64,000 nucleotides of DNA from Sorangium cellulosum So ce56. Lineage in GTDB: Bacteria; Myxococcota_A; Polyangia; Polyangiales; Polyangiaceae. The notes beneath the pieces are model-generated. The model had not been told where the DNA came from, did no database searches, and saw only the letters and a list, made by a program, of their open reading frames with translations. The DNA lies in NCBI RefSeq assembly GCF_000067165.1, contig NC_010162.1, positions 8,377,001-8,441,000 on the forward strand, read 5' to 3'. This document shows, piece by piece, positions 18,643 to 26,823 of this stretch. Numbering within the stretch: position 1 is the stretch's first letter; every line of letters starts with the position of its first letter. The position numbers and the translations under genes were made by a program.

Positions 18643-18702
18643 TATACTGAACAGGGGCTAGGGGGATTGATATATTCCTGCCCGGCAGGACAGAGGTGAT
18701 CG
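18643..18702 (+). promoter_or_regulatory. promoter-like boxes and a 15-bp palindrome before the small Cys-rich gene
   Basis: Two -10-like boxes occur, TATACT (18643-18648) and TATATT (18671-18676). Directly after the second is the palindrome TCCTGCCCGGCAGGA (18676-18690, arms of 7 with one central base), then AGGTGA four bases before the ATG at 18703. The palindrome sits where a repressor would block transcription or where an mRNA stem would sit just before the ribosome site. Seen in sequence; function is inferred. Confidence 0.5.
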
Positions 18703-19104
18703 ATGTATTCAGCGAATCGTCGCCGGAATATCGAGCGGGAGGAGCGCATGCTGCTCCGCGAGAAGCGGGAGCAAGCGGCCGGCAAGCTCCTTCAGAAGGT
18801 GCCGCAGCTCACGAGCTTGAACCTGGAAATTCGCGAGACCCGGCCCAATTCGGCCATGAATGAGACGCAGTACATCCGCCGCGTCGTTGTCGAGCATGCG
18901 CATGCGCTGTTCGAAATGCCGTGCTCGTACTCGTCGTGTGACAACGGCGGCTACGACGTGACGCAGGAGATCCTGCGCGGCCTCGCTTCGCGCACGGCGC
19001 GGTTCGAGGGGGAATGCGCCTGTCGAGGGAGCTGTGGTGGCGAGTGCTGCTCCCGGGTCCTCCGCTACGTCGCCACGGCCACATACCGCAGCCCCGAGGC
19101 GTAG
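18703..19104 (+). CDS. small Cys-rich conserved-looking protein, unknown function
   Basis: A 133-residue protein. The first 45 residues are charged and probably form a coiled coil (REERMLLREKREQAAGKL). The second half reads like a folded domain with HAHALFEMPC, CDNGGYDVTQEILRGL and a cluster CACRGSCGGECC, seven cysteines in all, which could bind zinc or an iron-sulfur cluster. The ATG has AGGTGA upstream. Codon usage and ordered structure support a real gene. No homologue can be named from memory with certainty. Confidence 0.65.
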   Translation: MYSANRRRNIEREERMLLREKREQAAGKLLQKVPQLTSLNLEIRETRPNSAMNETQYIRRVVVEHAHALFEMPCSYSSCDNGGYDVTQEILRGLASRTARFEGECACRGSCGGECCSRVLRYVATATYRSPEA

Positions 19105-19106
19105 GG

Positions 19107-19123
19107 CGGGCGCTTATCGCCCG
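19107..19123 (+). terminator. short hairpin after the small Cys-rich gene
   Basis: CGGGCG and CGCCCG form a 6-bp stem around a CTTAT loop, starting three bases after the TAG stop. There is no T tract; it may act as a terminator for this gene and the convergent small basic gene. Confidence 0.4.
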
Positions 19124-19186
19124 GGACGGCGTACGCTGCGAGCGGGGGCCGGGGCGCTGTCCGCGCCTCGGCTCGCGCTCCGCGCT

Positions 19187-19372
19187 TCACTCGGTGATGG
19201 GAGGCTGTGGCCCCGGGACGATCCCTGCGATGTCCGGATCCTCCCCCGGTGTTCCGCCGTCACCGGGGCCCTTTTCCTTGCGGCGCGCGAGACGGTTCGC
19301 GTCTTTCTCGCGCTGCTTTTCCTGCCGGGCGCGTTCTTTTTGCCGCTTCATTGCTGCCTGTTTCTGCTGCAT
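19187..19372 (-). CDS. small basic protein downstream of the RRM gene
   Basis: A 61-residue protein: a Lys/Arg/Gln/Glu-rich helix (QQKQAAMKRQKERARQEKQR) followed by an acidic and Pro/Gly tail ending in DPDIAGIVPGPQPP. Short proteins with this layout, a basic helix followed by a D-D/I-x-GIVPGPQP-like tail, are familiar in deltaproteobacteria. The gene starts 108 bp after the stop of the Gly-rich RRM gene on the same strand and is likely co-transcribed with it. A role with RNA or ribosomes is only a guess from charge and neighbour. Confidence 0.6.
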   Translation of the reverse strand: MQQKQAAMKRQKERARQEKQREKDANRLARRKEKGPGDGGTPGEDPDIAGIVPGPQPPITE

Positions 19373-19480
19373 AGGGAGCCAGGCCTTTCAGCGCCTCCGG
19401 GCGGCGCGTTCTTCAGCACCTCGCGGTGCGTCCTGAAGGCGCAGGCGCGGCGCACGAGCGGCGCCGCGCCGCGCCCGCGA

Positions 19481-19897
19481 TCAGTACCGGTCGCCGCGAC
19501 CGCCGCGGCCGCCGGAGCCACCGCGACCGCCGCGGCCACCGCCGCCGCCGCCGAAGCCGCCCCCACCGAAGCCGCCACCGCCGCCGCCGAAGCCGCCCCC
19601 ACCGCCGCCGCCGAAGCCGCCCCCACCGCCGCCGCCGAAGCCGCGCGCCGGGCGCTCCTGCGCTTCGTTGACCTTGAGCGCGCGGCCATCGAGGACCGCG
19701 CCGTTCAGCTGCGAGATCGCGCTGTTCGCGGCCTGGGCCGAGCCCATGGTCACGAACGCGAAGCCGCGCGGCTGCCCCGTCTCGCGGTCGGTCGGCATCG
19801 CGATCTCACGGACCTCGCCGGCTGCGGCGAACGCGGACTCGAGGGTCTCGCGGGTGGTGCTGAACGAAAGGTTTCCTACGTAGAGACGATTTCCCAT
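19481..19897 (-). CDS. Gly-rich RRM RNA-binding protein
   Basis: A 138-residue protein with one RNA recognition motif followed by a Gly/Arg-rich tail. RNP2 is LYVGNL (4-9) and RNP1 is RGFAFVTM (about 44-51). The tail from about 84 is built of GFGGGGGGG blocks and ends RGGRGDRY. It should bind single-stranded RNA; such bacterial proteins (cyanobacterial Rbp, myxobacterial RbpA) are often cold-responsive RNA chaperones. The 362 bp before it on this strand, with no other gene, could hold a long leader, as in cold-induced genes. The repetitive tail gives a run of CCGCCGCC/CCCCCACC repeats in the DNA. Confidence 0.9.
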   Translation of the reverse strand: MGNRLYVGNLSFSTTRETLESAFAAAGEVREIAMPTDRETGQPRGFAFVTMGSAQAANSAISQLNGAVLDGRALKVNEAQERPARGFGGGGGGGFGGGGGGGFGGGGGGFGGGGFGGGGGGRGGRGGSGGRGGRGDRY

Positions 19898-20259
19898 GCC
19901 ATCCTGCTTTTTTTACGGCTTTCTGGTGCGCCACTGCGGCGCTCTCGGCCTGCCATCCGACGAAGCCGTAACGGATCGAACGGAGACGTGCCGCGCGGAA
20001 CTCCCGCGCGGTCACACGGTGCGTCGTCCAGTCGTCCGAGCGAGCTGCAGGCTCCCTCACGAGAGGGAAACAGGAAAGCGTCGTATCGAGGGCCAGGGAC
20101 GTTCGTGAGAAGAAGCATCCTAGCCCGATGCGCCGTCGTTCGCAAGCGGGCCGTCCGTGGTCGAGGGTACCACGCGTCGCCACCGCGCGCTCGCACCTCG
20201 CGGGCGCGCCAGCTCCACGCGGCCTCCTGCTCGCCTCGCCGCGCCAGCTGGCTGTACGC
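19898..20259. other. 362-bp gene-free stretch before the RRM gene
   Basis: This lies upstream of the RRM gene and downstream of uppP, both on the minus strand. It should contain the RRM promoter and possibly a long 5' leader. No clear hairpin, -10/-35 pair or small gene was found. Confidence 0.5.
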
Positions 20260-21183
20260 TTACGGGCGGCTCGGGTGATCGCCGGTACGGGCGAGGCCGT
20301 CTACCGCGGCCGCGACGTCCCCCCGCGGCGCGGGTGAGGCCGAGGCGGCGCCGGCCTCGGCGGGGGCGGAGCGGCTGGCGATCCAGAGCCAGAGGACGAG
20401 GGCGCCGAGCGCGATGCGGTACCACCCGAACGGCGCGAGGCCATAACGCTTCAGGTAACGCAGGAAGACCGCGATCACGAGCAGGGCGACGGCGAACGAG
20501 ACGGCGAGCCCGACCACGAGCGCAACGATCCCGCCGGGGGCGTCGAGCAAGGCGCGGCCGTTCTTGACGAGATCGAAGACGGTCGCGGCGCCGAGCGTGG
20601 GGATGGCGAGGAGGAACGAGAACTCGGCGGCCGCGGCGGTGCTGAGGCCGGAGAGCTGCCCGCCGACGATGGTGGTCATCGAGCGCGACGCGCCGGGCCA
20701 GAGCGAGAAGCACTGCGCGAAGCCGATCGCGAGCGCGCGCTGGAACGTGACGTCCTCGACGCGCGGGGCGCCCTGATCCGGCCGGCGGCGGCGGAGCGAC
20801 TCGACGCCGATCATCAGGAAGCCGCCGACGATGAGCGCGGCCGCGACGGGCCCCGGGCCGAACAGGTGCGCCTTGATCGCCTTGTGGAAGAGCAGGCCGA
20901 CCACGGCGGCGGGGAGAAACGCGAACGCGAGGGCGAGCGCGAGGCGGAGGCTGTCCGGATCCCGCCGGACCATGCCGCGCACGGTGGTCGAGAGGCGCTC
21001 GCGGAAATAGACGACGACGGCGAGCACCGCGCCGAGCTGGATCACGATATCGAGCGTCTTCGCCGCCTCGCTCTGGTGACCGAGCCACGCGCCGAGCAGG
21101 ATGAGATGACCGGTGGACGAGACGGGAAGGAACTCGGTCAGGCCCTCGAGGACCCCGAGCAGGACGGCATCGAACCAGAACAT
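20260..21183 (-). CDS. uppP: undecaprenyl-diphosphatase UppP
   Basis: A 307-residue membrane enzyme that removes one phosphate from undecaprenyl diphosphate so that the lipid carrier of cell-wall synthesis is recycled; its loss or gain changes bacitracin tolerance. The conserved LEGLTEFLPVSSTGHL (12-27, Glu13 and Glu17) and PGASRSMT (163-170) active-site motifs are intact, and about seven to eight hydrophobic spans are visible. The C-terminus has a short Ala/Pro/Gly tail. The ATG at 21183 (MFWFDAVLLG) is chosen because conserved sequence begins right there; the frame before it is Arg-rich and without structure. Confidence 0.95.
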   Translation of the reverse strand: MFWFDAVLLGVLEGLTEFLPVSSTGHLILLGAWLGHQSEAAKTLDIVIQLGAVLAVVVYFRERLSTTVRGMVRRDPDSLRLALALAFAFLPAAVVGLLFHKAIKAHLFGPGPVAAALIVGGFLMIGVESLRRRRPDQGAPRVEDVTFQRALAIGFAQCFSLWPGASRSMTTIVGGQLSGLSTAAAAEFSFLLAIPTLGAATVFDLVKNGRALLDAPGGIVALVVGLAVSFAVALLVIAVFLRYLKRYGLAPFGWYRIALGALVLWLWIASRSAPAEAGAASASPAPRGDVAAAVDGLARTGDHPSRP

Positions 21184-21329
21184 TGCGCCGAGTCTACCCT
21201 CACGCGGGCGAGAGGTGCTCGAGAGCGCGCACGGGATCGACCTGCGTGGCGGGATCGCGGCGCGGCCGCGGCGGCGCGGTGGAGGGCGCCGGCCGTCGCG
21301 AGGGTAGCGCCGGAGCCGGAGGCCCCACC

Positions 21330-21611
21330 CACCAGCTGCAGAAAGAGGCCGCCGCGACATCGAACCTCGCGACGTACGTGCGCGCCATCCAGTCCGCCGT
21401 CGTCAACCACGCGACCAAGGTCGCCGGCATGGTCGATGAGGACGAGCCCGAGACCGTCGAGTCCGTCCGGAAGGCCCTCCGCCCGCTCGACGCGCACCGC
21501 GAGGCCGGCGCCCGGCGGGGGCAGGGCGGCGCCAAGGGCGAGGCGACGAACAGCGCGCCGGCCGCCCCGCCGGCGACCGAGACGGGGGCCGACGGCGGCG
21601 CGCTGGGCTGA
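21330..21611 (+). pseudogene. possible gene remnant
   Basis: One frame reads LQKEAAATSNLATYVRAIQ, then HATKVAGMVDEDEPETVES and a Gly/Ala-rich tail to a stop at 21611. The composition is protein-like for about 55 residues, but there is no convincing start or ribosome site, and the upstream part of the frame is Arg/Gly noise. It may be the tail of a decayed gene or a chance reading in the 500-bp gap between uppP and the small membrane protein gene. Confidence 0.25.
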
Positions 21612-21684
21612 AGACTGCGGGCCCCAACCCGGCGCGTTCCGTGCCGTCGCGCCGCTCCGGAATGTGGGTATAGCATGCCACCGG

Positions 21685-21936
21685 ATGCAACCCGCCCCGA
21701 TGCTCGCGCAAGCGCCGCAGCGGCGACATGACCCACAGCGATCTTCCCCCAGACGTCCCCCCTTGTGGCTCGTTGTGTCGATCGGCGGCGTATTCACCGG
21801 CGTGGCCGTGCCGGCGATTCTCGCCGGCGATGCCGCTCGATCGCCGGCACCATCACAACGCAAGATCCGGGTGCGTGCGCCCGCCGAGCGCCCCCGGCCC
21901 GAACGGCTGCCCTGGCCGCTGGGGGCGGTCGAATGA
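21685..21936 (+). CDS. small single-span membrane protein coupled to a kinase gene
   Basis: An 83-residue reading frame. After a short polar N-terminus with RRPP, residues 27-46 (LWLVVSIGGVFTGVAVPAIL) form one hydrophobic span, followed by a basic, Pro-rich tail (about 35 residues). The stop overlaps the ATG of the kinase gene as ATGA, the arrangement of translational coupling. A TATAGC box lies about 12 bases before the ATG. An alternative start is ATG 21700. It could anchor or regulate the kinase, but that is inference; the frame might be fortuitous, since no homologue is recognised. Confidence 0.45.
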   Translation: MQPAPMLAQAPQRRHDPQRSSPRRPPLWLVVSIGGVFTGVAVPAILAGDAARSPAPSQRKIRVRAPAERPRPERLPWPLGAVE

Positions 21937-24900
21937 TCTCCGAACGATCTCGGGGAGCGATGGGGGACTCCGCTCCGTCCACCGTCGAGCGCGCGCTGTG
22001 GCCGATCGGCTCCACCGTCAAGCACTACGAGATCATCCGCAAGCTGGGTCAGGGGGGCATGGGCGCCGTGTTCCTGGCGCGCGACACCCGGCTCGGCCGC
22101 CGGGTCGCCATCAAGATGCTGCTGGAGCACGGCGGCCGCGGCGCGGAGCGCTTCCTGGTCGAGGCGAGGGCCACGGCCCGCTGCGAGCACGAGAACATCG
22201 TCGTCATCCACGAGGTGGACGAGATCGACGGCACCGCGTTCATGGTGCTCGAATACCTCGAAGGCCGCACGCTGCGCGAATGGCTGAATGATCGCGGGCC
22301 CGCCCCGGTGCCGCCCGGCCTCGCGGCCGAGCTGATGATTCCCGTGGTGCGCGCGCTCGGCTGCGCCCATCGGCTCGGGATCGTGCACCGCGACCTCAAG
22401 CCGGAGAACATCGTCCTGACCGACGCCGGGCCCATCAAGGTCCTCGATTTCGGCATCGCCGCTCGGCTCGGGCAGGAGGAGATCTCGCGGGTCACGGGCA
22501 CCACCAGCGCGCTGCCCAGCACGACCGCCGTGACCGACGAGGCGACGATCGTCGGCACGTTCCCGTACATGTCGCCCGAGCAATGGCGGTGCGAGGAGAT
22601 CGATCCTCGCTGCGATCTCTGGGCCGTGGGGCTCCTCCTGTTCGAGCTGTGCACCGGCGCGCACCCGTTCGCGCCGCAGGTCGCGCAGCGGCTGGCCGAG
22701 ACGGCAGATCCCGCTCTGCCGATGCCCGGGGCGAGGGAGAGGCGGCCCGACGTGGGGCCGCTCGGCCAACTCATCGATCGTTGCCTGAAGAAGCGCAGGG
22801 AAGAGCGCTTCGGCTCGGCCGAGGAGCTGTGCGCCGCGCTCGAGCTGCTCGCGACCCGCCGACAGACACCCTCGCTGGGTGAGGATGGGAGCCCGTTCGC
22901 CGGCCTCTCGGCGTTCCAGGAGGCCGACGCGGGGCGCTTCTTCGGTCGCGAGCGCGAGATCGCGAGCCTCCTGGAGCGGCTGCGCAACCAGCCGGTCGTG
23001 GCCGTGGCCGGCCCCTCGGGCGCGGGCAAATCGTCATTCGTGCGCGCGGGCGTGATCCCGGCCTTGAAGCGGTCCGGGGAGCGCTGGGAGGCCTTCACCC
23101 TCCGCCCTGGCCTCCGGCCGTGCGCCGCGCTCGCCGATGTGCTCGCCCAGACCGGGGGCGCGAGCCTGGAGAGCGCCGCTCCCGGTCCGATCGAGCTGAC
23201 CGACCCCGAAGCGCTGCTCCCGATCCTCCGCGCCCGGCCCGGCCTGCTCGGCGCCGCGCTGCGCGCGCGGTGCCGGCGGCCCGGAGGTCCACAGCACGTC
23301 CTGCTGTTCGTCGATCAGCTCGAAGAGCTGTATACGCTGAGCGCGGATCCAGCCGAGCGGACCGCGTTCATCGCGTGCCTCGCGGGCGCGGCCGACGACG
23401 CGTCCTCCCCGCTGCGCGTGATCCTCTCCCTCCGCTCGGATTTCCTCGACCGCGTGGCCGAGGATCGATGGCTGACGACCGAGGTGACACGGGGGCTCAT
23501 GCTGCTCCCGCCCATGGGGCGCGCCGGCCTGCGCGAGGTGCTGACCCGACCCCTGGAGGCGGCCGACATTCATTTCGAGCATGAGTGTATCGTCGAGGCC
23601 ATGCTCGACGCGCTCGAGAAGACGCGGAGCCCGCTGCCGCTGTTGCAATTCACGGCCACCAGGCTGTGGGAGGCGCGGGATAGCGAGCGCCGCCTGCTGA
23701 CGCGCGACAGCTACGAGAGGCTCGGCGGGGTCGCGGGTGCGCTGTCCACGCACGCGGATACCGTCCTCGGGGCGCTCTCGCCGGCCGATCAGCGGCTCTG
23801 TCGGGCGGTGTTCCTGCGCCTCTGCACGCCCGAGCGCACGCGCGCCGTGGTGGGGATCGCCGAGCTGGCCGGGCTCGCGGAGGACAGCGGCACTCTTCAG
23901 CGGGTGGTCCATCATCTCGCCGACGCAAGGCTCCTCCTGATCGAGGCGTCTGCCGAGCGGGACGGCGCGACGGTGGAGCTCGTGCACGAGTCCCTGATCG
24001 ACACGTGGGCGAAGCTCCGGCAATGGCTCGACGAGAGCGCGCAGGACGCCCAGTTCCTGGCCCGGCTCCGCGTGGCGGCACAGCAATGGAAGACCGGCGC
24101 GGAGGCCGCGGGGCTCCTCTGGCGGGACCGCGCGGCGGACGACGCCCGAGCGTGGCTGTCGCGCCGGCAGGCGGAGCGCGGCGCGGGCGCGGAGCTCGGC
24201 ATCGATCGCGGGGAGGAGCGGTATCTGCGCGCGGTCGTCGCCCTGGCCGATCGCGCGCGGCGCCTGCGATGGCGGATCGCGGCGGGTGTCATCGCCGCGC
24301 TCTCCGCGATCGCCGTCGCCGTGTCGCTGCTCGCGGTCCGGGCGCAGAACGAGGCTGCGCGCGCCGACCGGGAGGCGACGCTCGCGCAGGAGGAGGCCAG
24401 GCAGGCGCGCAACGCCACGCGCATGGCGGCGGCGCGCGAGCTGGAGCGGAGCGACCCTACGACCGCGCTCGCCCTCCTGCGCGAGGTCGAGCCGCCGGGC
24501 GTGCCGCGGGGCTGGTCCGATCTGGTGTTCAGCGCGCTCCACGGCAGCATCAGCAGCGTCGTCCTCCGCCATTCGAGCAGGATTTCGTCCGTCGCGTGGA
24601 GCCCGGACGGCGCGCGCATCGCCACCGCGTGCGACGACCGCGCTGCCCGCGTGTGGCGCGCCGATGGAACGGGCGAACCGCTCGTGCTCCGCGGTCACGA
24701 CGAGACCGTGTACTCGGTAGCGTGGAGCCCCGATGGAAAGCACATCGCCACCGCGTCCTCGGACAAGACCGCGCGCGTGTGGAACGCCGACGGCACGGGT
24801 GAGCCCATCGTCCTCCGAGGTCACAGGGACGTCATCCAGCTCGTGGCGTACAGTCCCGATAGCCGGCGTATTCTGACCGCATCTCGTGACGAGACGGCAC

Positions 24901-26480
24901 GTGTGTGGAACGCCGATGGCACGGGCGAGCCCATCGTCCTCCGAGGTCACCGGGGCTGGGTAGCCGCTGGGGCGTGGAGCCCCGATGGAAGGCACATCGT
25001 TACCGCATCCTGGGACAACACCGCGCGCGTGTGGAACGCCGATGGCACGGGCGAGCCGCTCGTTTTCAACATCGAGCAGGGGGGCGACGTCTACTGGGCG
25101 GCGTGGAGCCCCGATGGGAAGCGAATCGTGACCGCCTCGGAGGACGGGAGGGCGCGCGTATGGAACGCTGACGGCACGGGCGAGCCCATCGTCCTGAGCC
25201 CTCATGGGCTCCTGCGGCTGTCCACGACCTACCTGCTCTCCACGACCTTCAGCCCCGATGGGAGGCGCATCCTAGCGACGGACTGGGACAAGAAGGTGTG
25301 GCTGTGGAACGCAGACGGGACGGGCGACCCCGTGGTCCTCCACGGGCACCAGAACGTGGTGTTCGTGGCGGCGTGGAGCCCCGACGGAAGGCACATCGCC
25401 AGCGGGTCGTGGGACGGAACAGCACGGGTGTGGAGCGCGGACCTCCAGAGCTCGCCCCCCGTGATCGGCGACCACGAGGCCGCGGTCGCGGCGGCAGCGT
25501 GGAGCCCCGATGGTAGACGCATTGTCACCGCCTCGGAGGACCGCACCGTGCGCGTGCGGAACGCGGACGGCACGGGGACACCCCTCATCCTGCGCGGCCA
25601 CGAGGGCAGGATCTTCTCCGCGACGTGGAGCCCCGATGGAAAGCACATCGTCACCACCTCGGAGGACTACACCGTACGTGTGTGGAGCGCGGACGGCACG
25701 GGGACACCCCTCATCCTGCGCGGCCACCACGAGAGGGTGAACTTCGCGGCGTGGAGCCCCGATGGCCGGCGCATCGTCAGCGCCTCGGACGATTTGACGG
25801 CGCGAATCTGGAATGCCGACGGAACGGGCGAACCGCTGGTCCTGCGCGGCCACGAGCTCCTCGTCAAGTACGCTTCCTGGAGCCCCGACAGCCGGCGCGT
25901 CGTCACAGCCTCCTACGACAACACCGCCCGCGTGTGGAACGCCGACGGCACGGGCGAACCGGTCGTCATCGCCCGCCACGAGGCCTTCCTCTCGGCGGCG
26001 GAATGGAGCCCCGACGGGAAGCGCGTCGTGACCGCGTCCACGGACAAGACCGCACGGGTGTGGAACGTGGATGGGAGCGGCGAACCCGTGATCCTCGCCG
26101 GACACGACAACGATGTCCTTCGGGCGGTGTGGAGCGCGGACGGCAAGCGCATCCTGACCGCATCTCGGGATGGCACCGCGCGTATCTGGAGCGCGGACGG
26201 CAAGGGCGAACCGCTGATACTGCGCGGTCACGCCGAACCGGTCTACTCCGCCGAGTGGAGCCCCGACGGACGGCGTGTCATCACGGCGTCCGCCGATGGG
26301 ACCGCGCGGGTGTGGACGGACCTCGAGGTGCCCCGGGGCCCTGACGACCCGAAGCTGTGGTTGGCGACCCGCGATTGCCTGCCCATTGAGCGCAGGGTCG
26401 AGCTGCTGAACATATCCGAGGCCGCGGCCCGCGCCGACTGGCAGGCCTGTCAGCGCCGTGTGGAGCAGTCGGTCCCGTAG
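21933..26480 (+). CDS. Ser/Thr kinase - STAND ATPase - TM - 14-blade WD40 protein
   Basis: A 1515-residue signalling protein. Kinase domain about 32-310: GQGGMGAVF (39-47), Lys61, HRDLKPEN with Asp154, DFG Asp172 and MSPEQW, all catalytic residues present. Then a STAND-type ATPase (nSTAND1-like, about 320-700) starting GLSAFQEADAGRFFGRE with Walker A GPSGAGKS (360-367) and LLFVDQLEELY as Walker B. One membrane span lies near 778-800, then a short coiled coil, and 14 WD40 repeats (about 880-1465), enough for two seven-blade propellers. A helical tail with two Cys follows. The propellers should lie on the far side of the membrane from the kinase if the span inserts normally. The ATG at 21933 is set by a G-rich site and the overlap with the small membrane protein gene. 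Confidence 0.92.
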   Translation: MISERSRGAMGDSAPSTVERALWPIGSTVKHYEIIRKLGQGGMGAVFLARDTRLGRRVAIKMLLEHGGRGAERFLVEARATARCEHENIVVIHEVDEIDGTAFMVLEYLEGRTLREWLNDRGPAPVPPGLAAELMIPVVRALGCAHRLGIVHRDLKPENIVLTDAGPIKVLDFGIAARLGQEEISRVTGTTSALPSTTAVTDEATIVGTFPYMSPEQWRCEEIDPRCDLWAVGLLLFELCTGAHPFAPQVAQRLAETADPALPMPGARERRPDVGPLGQLIDRCLKKRREERFGSAEELCAALELLATRRQTPSLGEDGSPFAGLSAFQEADAGRFFGREREIASLLERLRNQPVVAVAGPSGAGKSSFVRAGVIPALKRSGERWEAFTLRPGLRPCAALADVLAQTGGASLESAAPGPIELTDPEALLPILRARPGLLGAALRARCRRPGGPQHVLLFVDQLEELYTLSADPAERTAFIACLAGAADDASSPLRVILSLRSDFLDRVAEDRWLTTEVTRGLMLLPPMGRAGLREVLTRPLEAADIHFEHECIVEAMLDALEKTRSPLPLLQFTATRLWEARDSERRLLTRDSYERLGGVAGALSTHADTVLGALSPADQRLCRAVFLRLCTPERTRAVVGIAELAGLAEDSGTLQRVVHHLADARLLLIEASAERDGATVELVHESLIDTWAKLRQWLDESAQDAQFLARLRVAAQQWKTGAEAAGLLWRDRAADDARAWLSRRQAERGAGAELGIDRGEERYLRAVVALADRARRLRWRIAAGVIAALSAIAVAVSLLAVRAQNEAARADREATLAQEEARQARNATRMAAARELERSDPTTALALLREVEPPGVPRGWSDLVFSALHGSISSVVLRHSSRISSVAWSPDGARIATACDDRAARVWRADGTGEPLVLRGHDETVYSVAWSPDGKHIATASSDKTARVWNADGTGEPIVLRGHRDVIQLVAYSPDSRRILTASRDETARVWNADGTGEPIVLRGHRGWVAAGAWSPDGRHIVTASWDNTARVWNADGTGEPLVFNIEQGGDVYWAAWSPDGKRIVTASEDGRARVWNADGTGEPIVLSPHGLLRLSTTYLLSTTFSPDGRRILATDWDKKVWLWNADGTGDPVVLHGHQNVVFVAAWSPDGRHIASGSWDGTARVWSADLQSSPPVIGDHEAAVAAAAWSPDGRRIVTASEDRTVRVRNADGTGTPLILRGHEGRIFSATWSPDGKHIVTTSEDYTVRVWSADGTGTPLILRGHHERVNFAAWSPDGRRIVSASDDLTARIWNADGTGEPLVLRGHELLVKYASWSPDSRRVVTASYDNTARVWNADGTGEPVVIARHEAFLSAAEWSPDGKRVVTASTDKTARVWNVDGSGEPVILAGHDNDVLRAVWSADGKRILTASRDGTARIWSADGKGEPLILRGHAEPVYSAEWSPDGRRVITASADGTARVWTDLEVPRGPDDPKLWLATRDCLPIERRVELLNISEAAARADWQACQRRVEQSVP
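24575..26320 (+). repeat. 14 tandem WD40-coding repeats of about 126 bp
   Basis: Each unit encodes a blade with the frame AWSPDGxxIVTAS-D-TARVWNADGTGEP-VLRGH. Many neighbouring units share long identical stretches (GGAACGCCGATGGCACGGGC and similar), more than is needed to keep the protein fold, which suggests recent duplication or gene conversion. Units 5 and 6 are the most divergent. Confidence 0.85.
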
Positions 26481-26800
26481 AACCGACCGCCCCACTCCTC
26501 CGGGCGACGGCAGCCGAAGCCGAGCCTTCCACGACCGGTTATTTGGTTTACAGTCCCACAGGATCGCGCCGGTGTCGGCTCGCGTGAACACGTCGATCCG
26601 GCCGCCGCGATGCACAGCTGTGACCGGTCCGGTCGGCATCGCAAACAGCCGCTGCTGCGACGCGAACGTCAGGTACGCATCTGCGCCGCCGCGATCGCGC
26701 GCGGTCGTCTCGTGGTGCAGGTCTGGCCGCCAGGCAACCAGCGGCACGGCGCTCCGCCTCGGTGCAAGACCGCTCGATGGGTCGTGCTGGTCTTGATCCA
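26471..26800 (-). pseudogene. remnant resembling a PLL/DUF346 lectin-like propeller
   Basis: Minus-strand frame reading YLTFASQQRLFAMPTGPV, then GGRIDVFTRADTGAILWDC, the pattern of a PLL-type (DUF346) propeller blade. A second frame adds PEEWGGRFYG, again blade-like, implying a frameshift. No start or ribosome site. It begins 24 bp after the stop of the 314-residue unknown gene on the same strand, so it could be a broken C-terminal part of that gene. Low certainty. Confidence 0.3.
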
Positions 26801-26823
26801 CGGTCCATGGGACCTCGCGCCGC

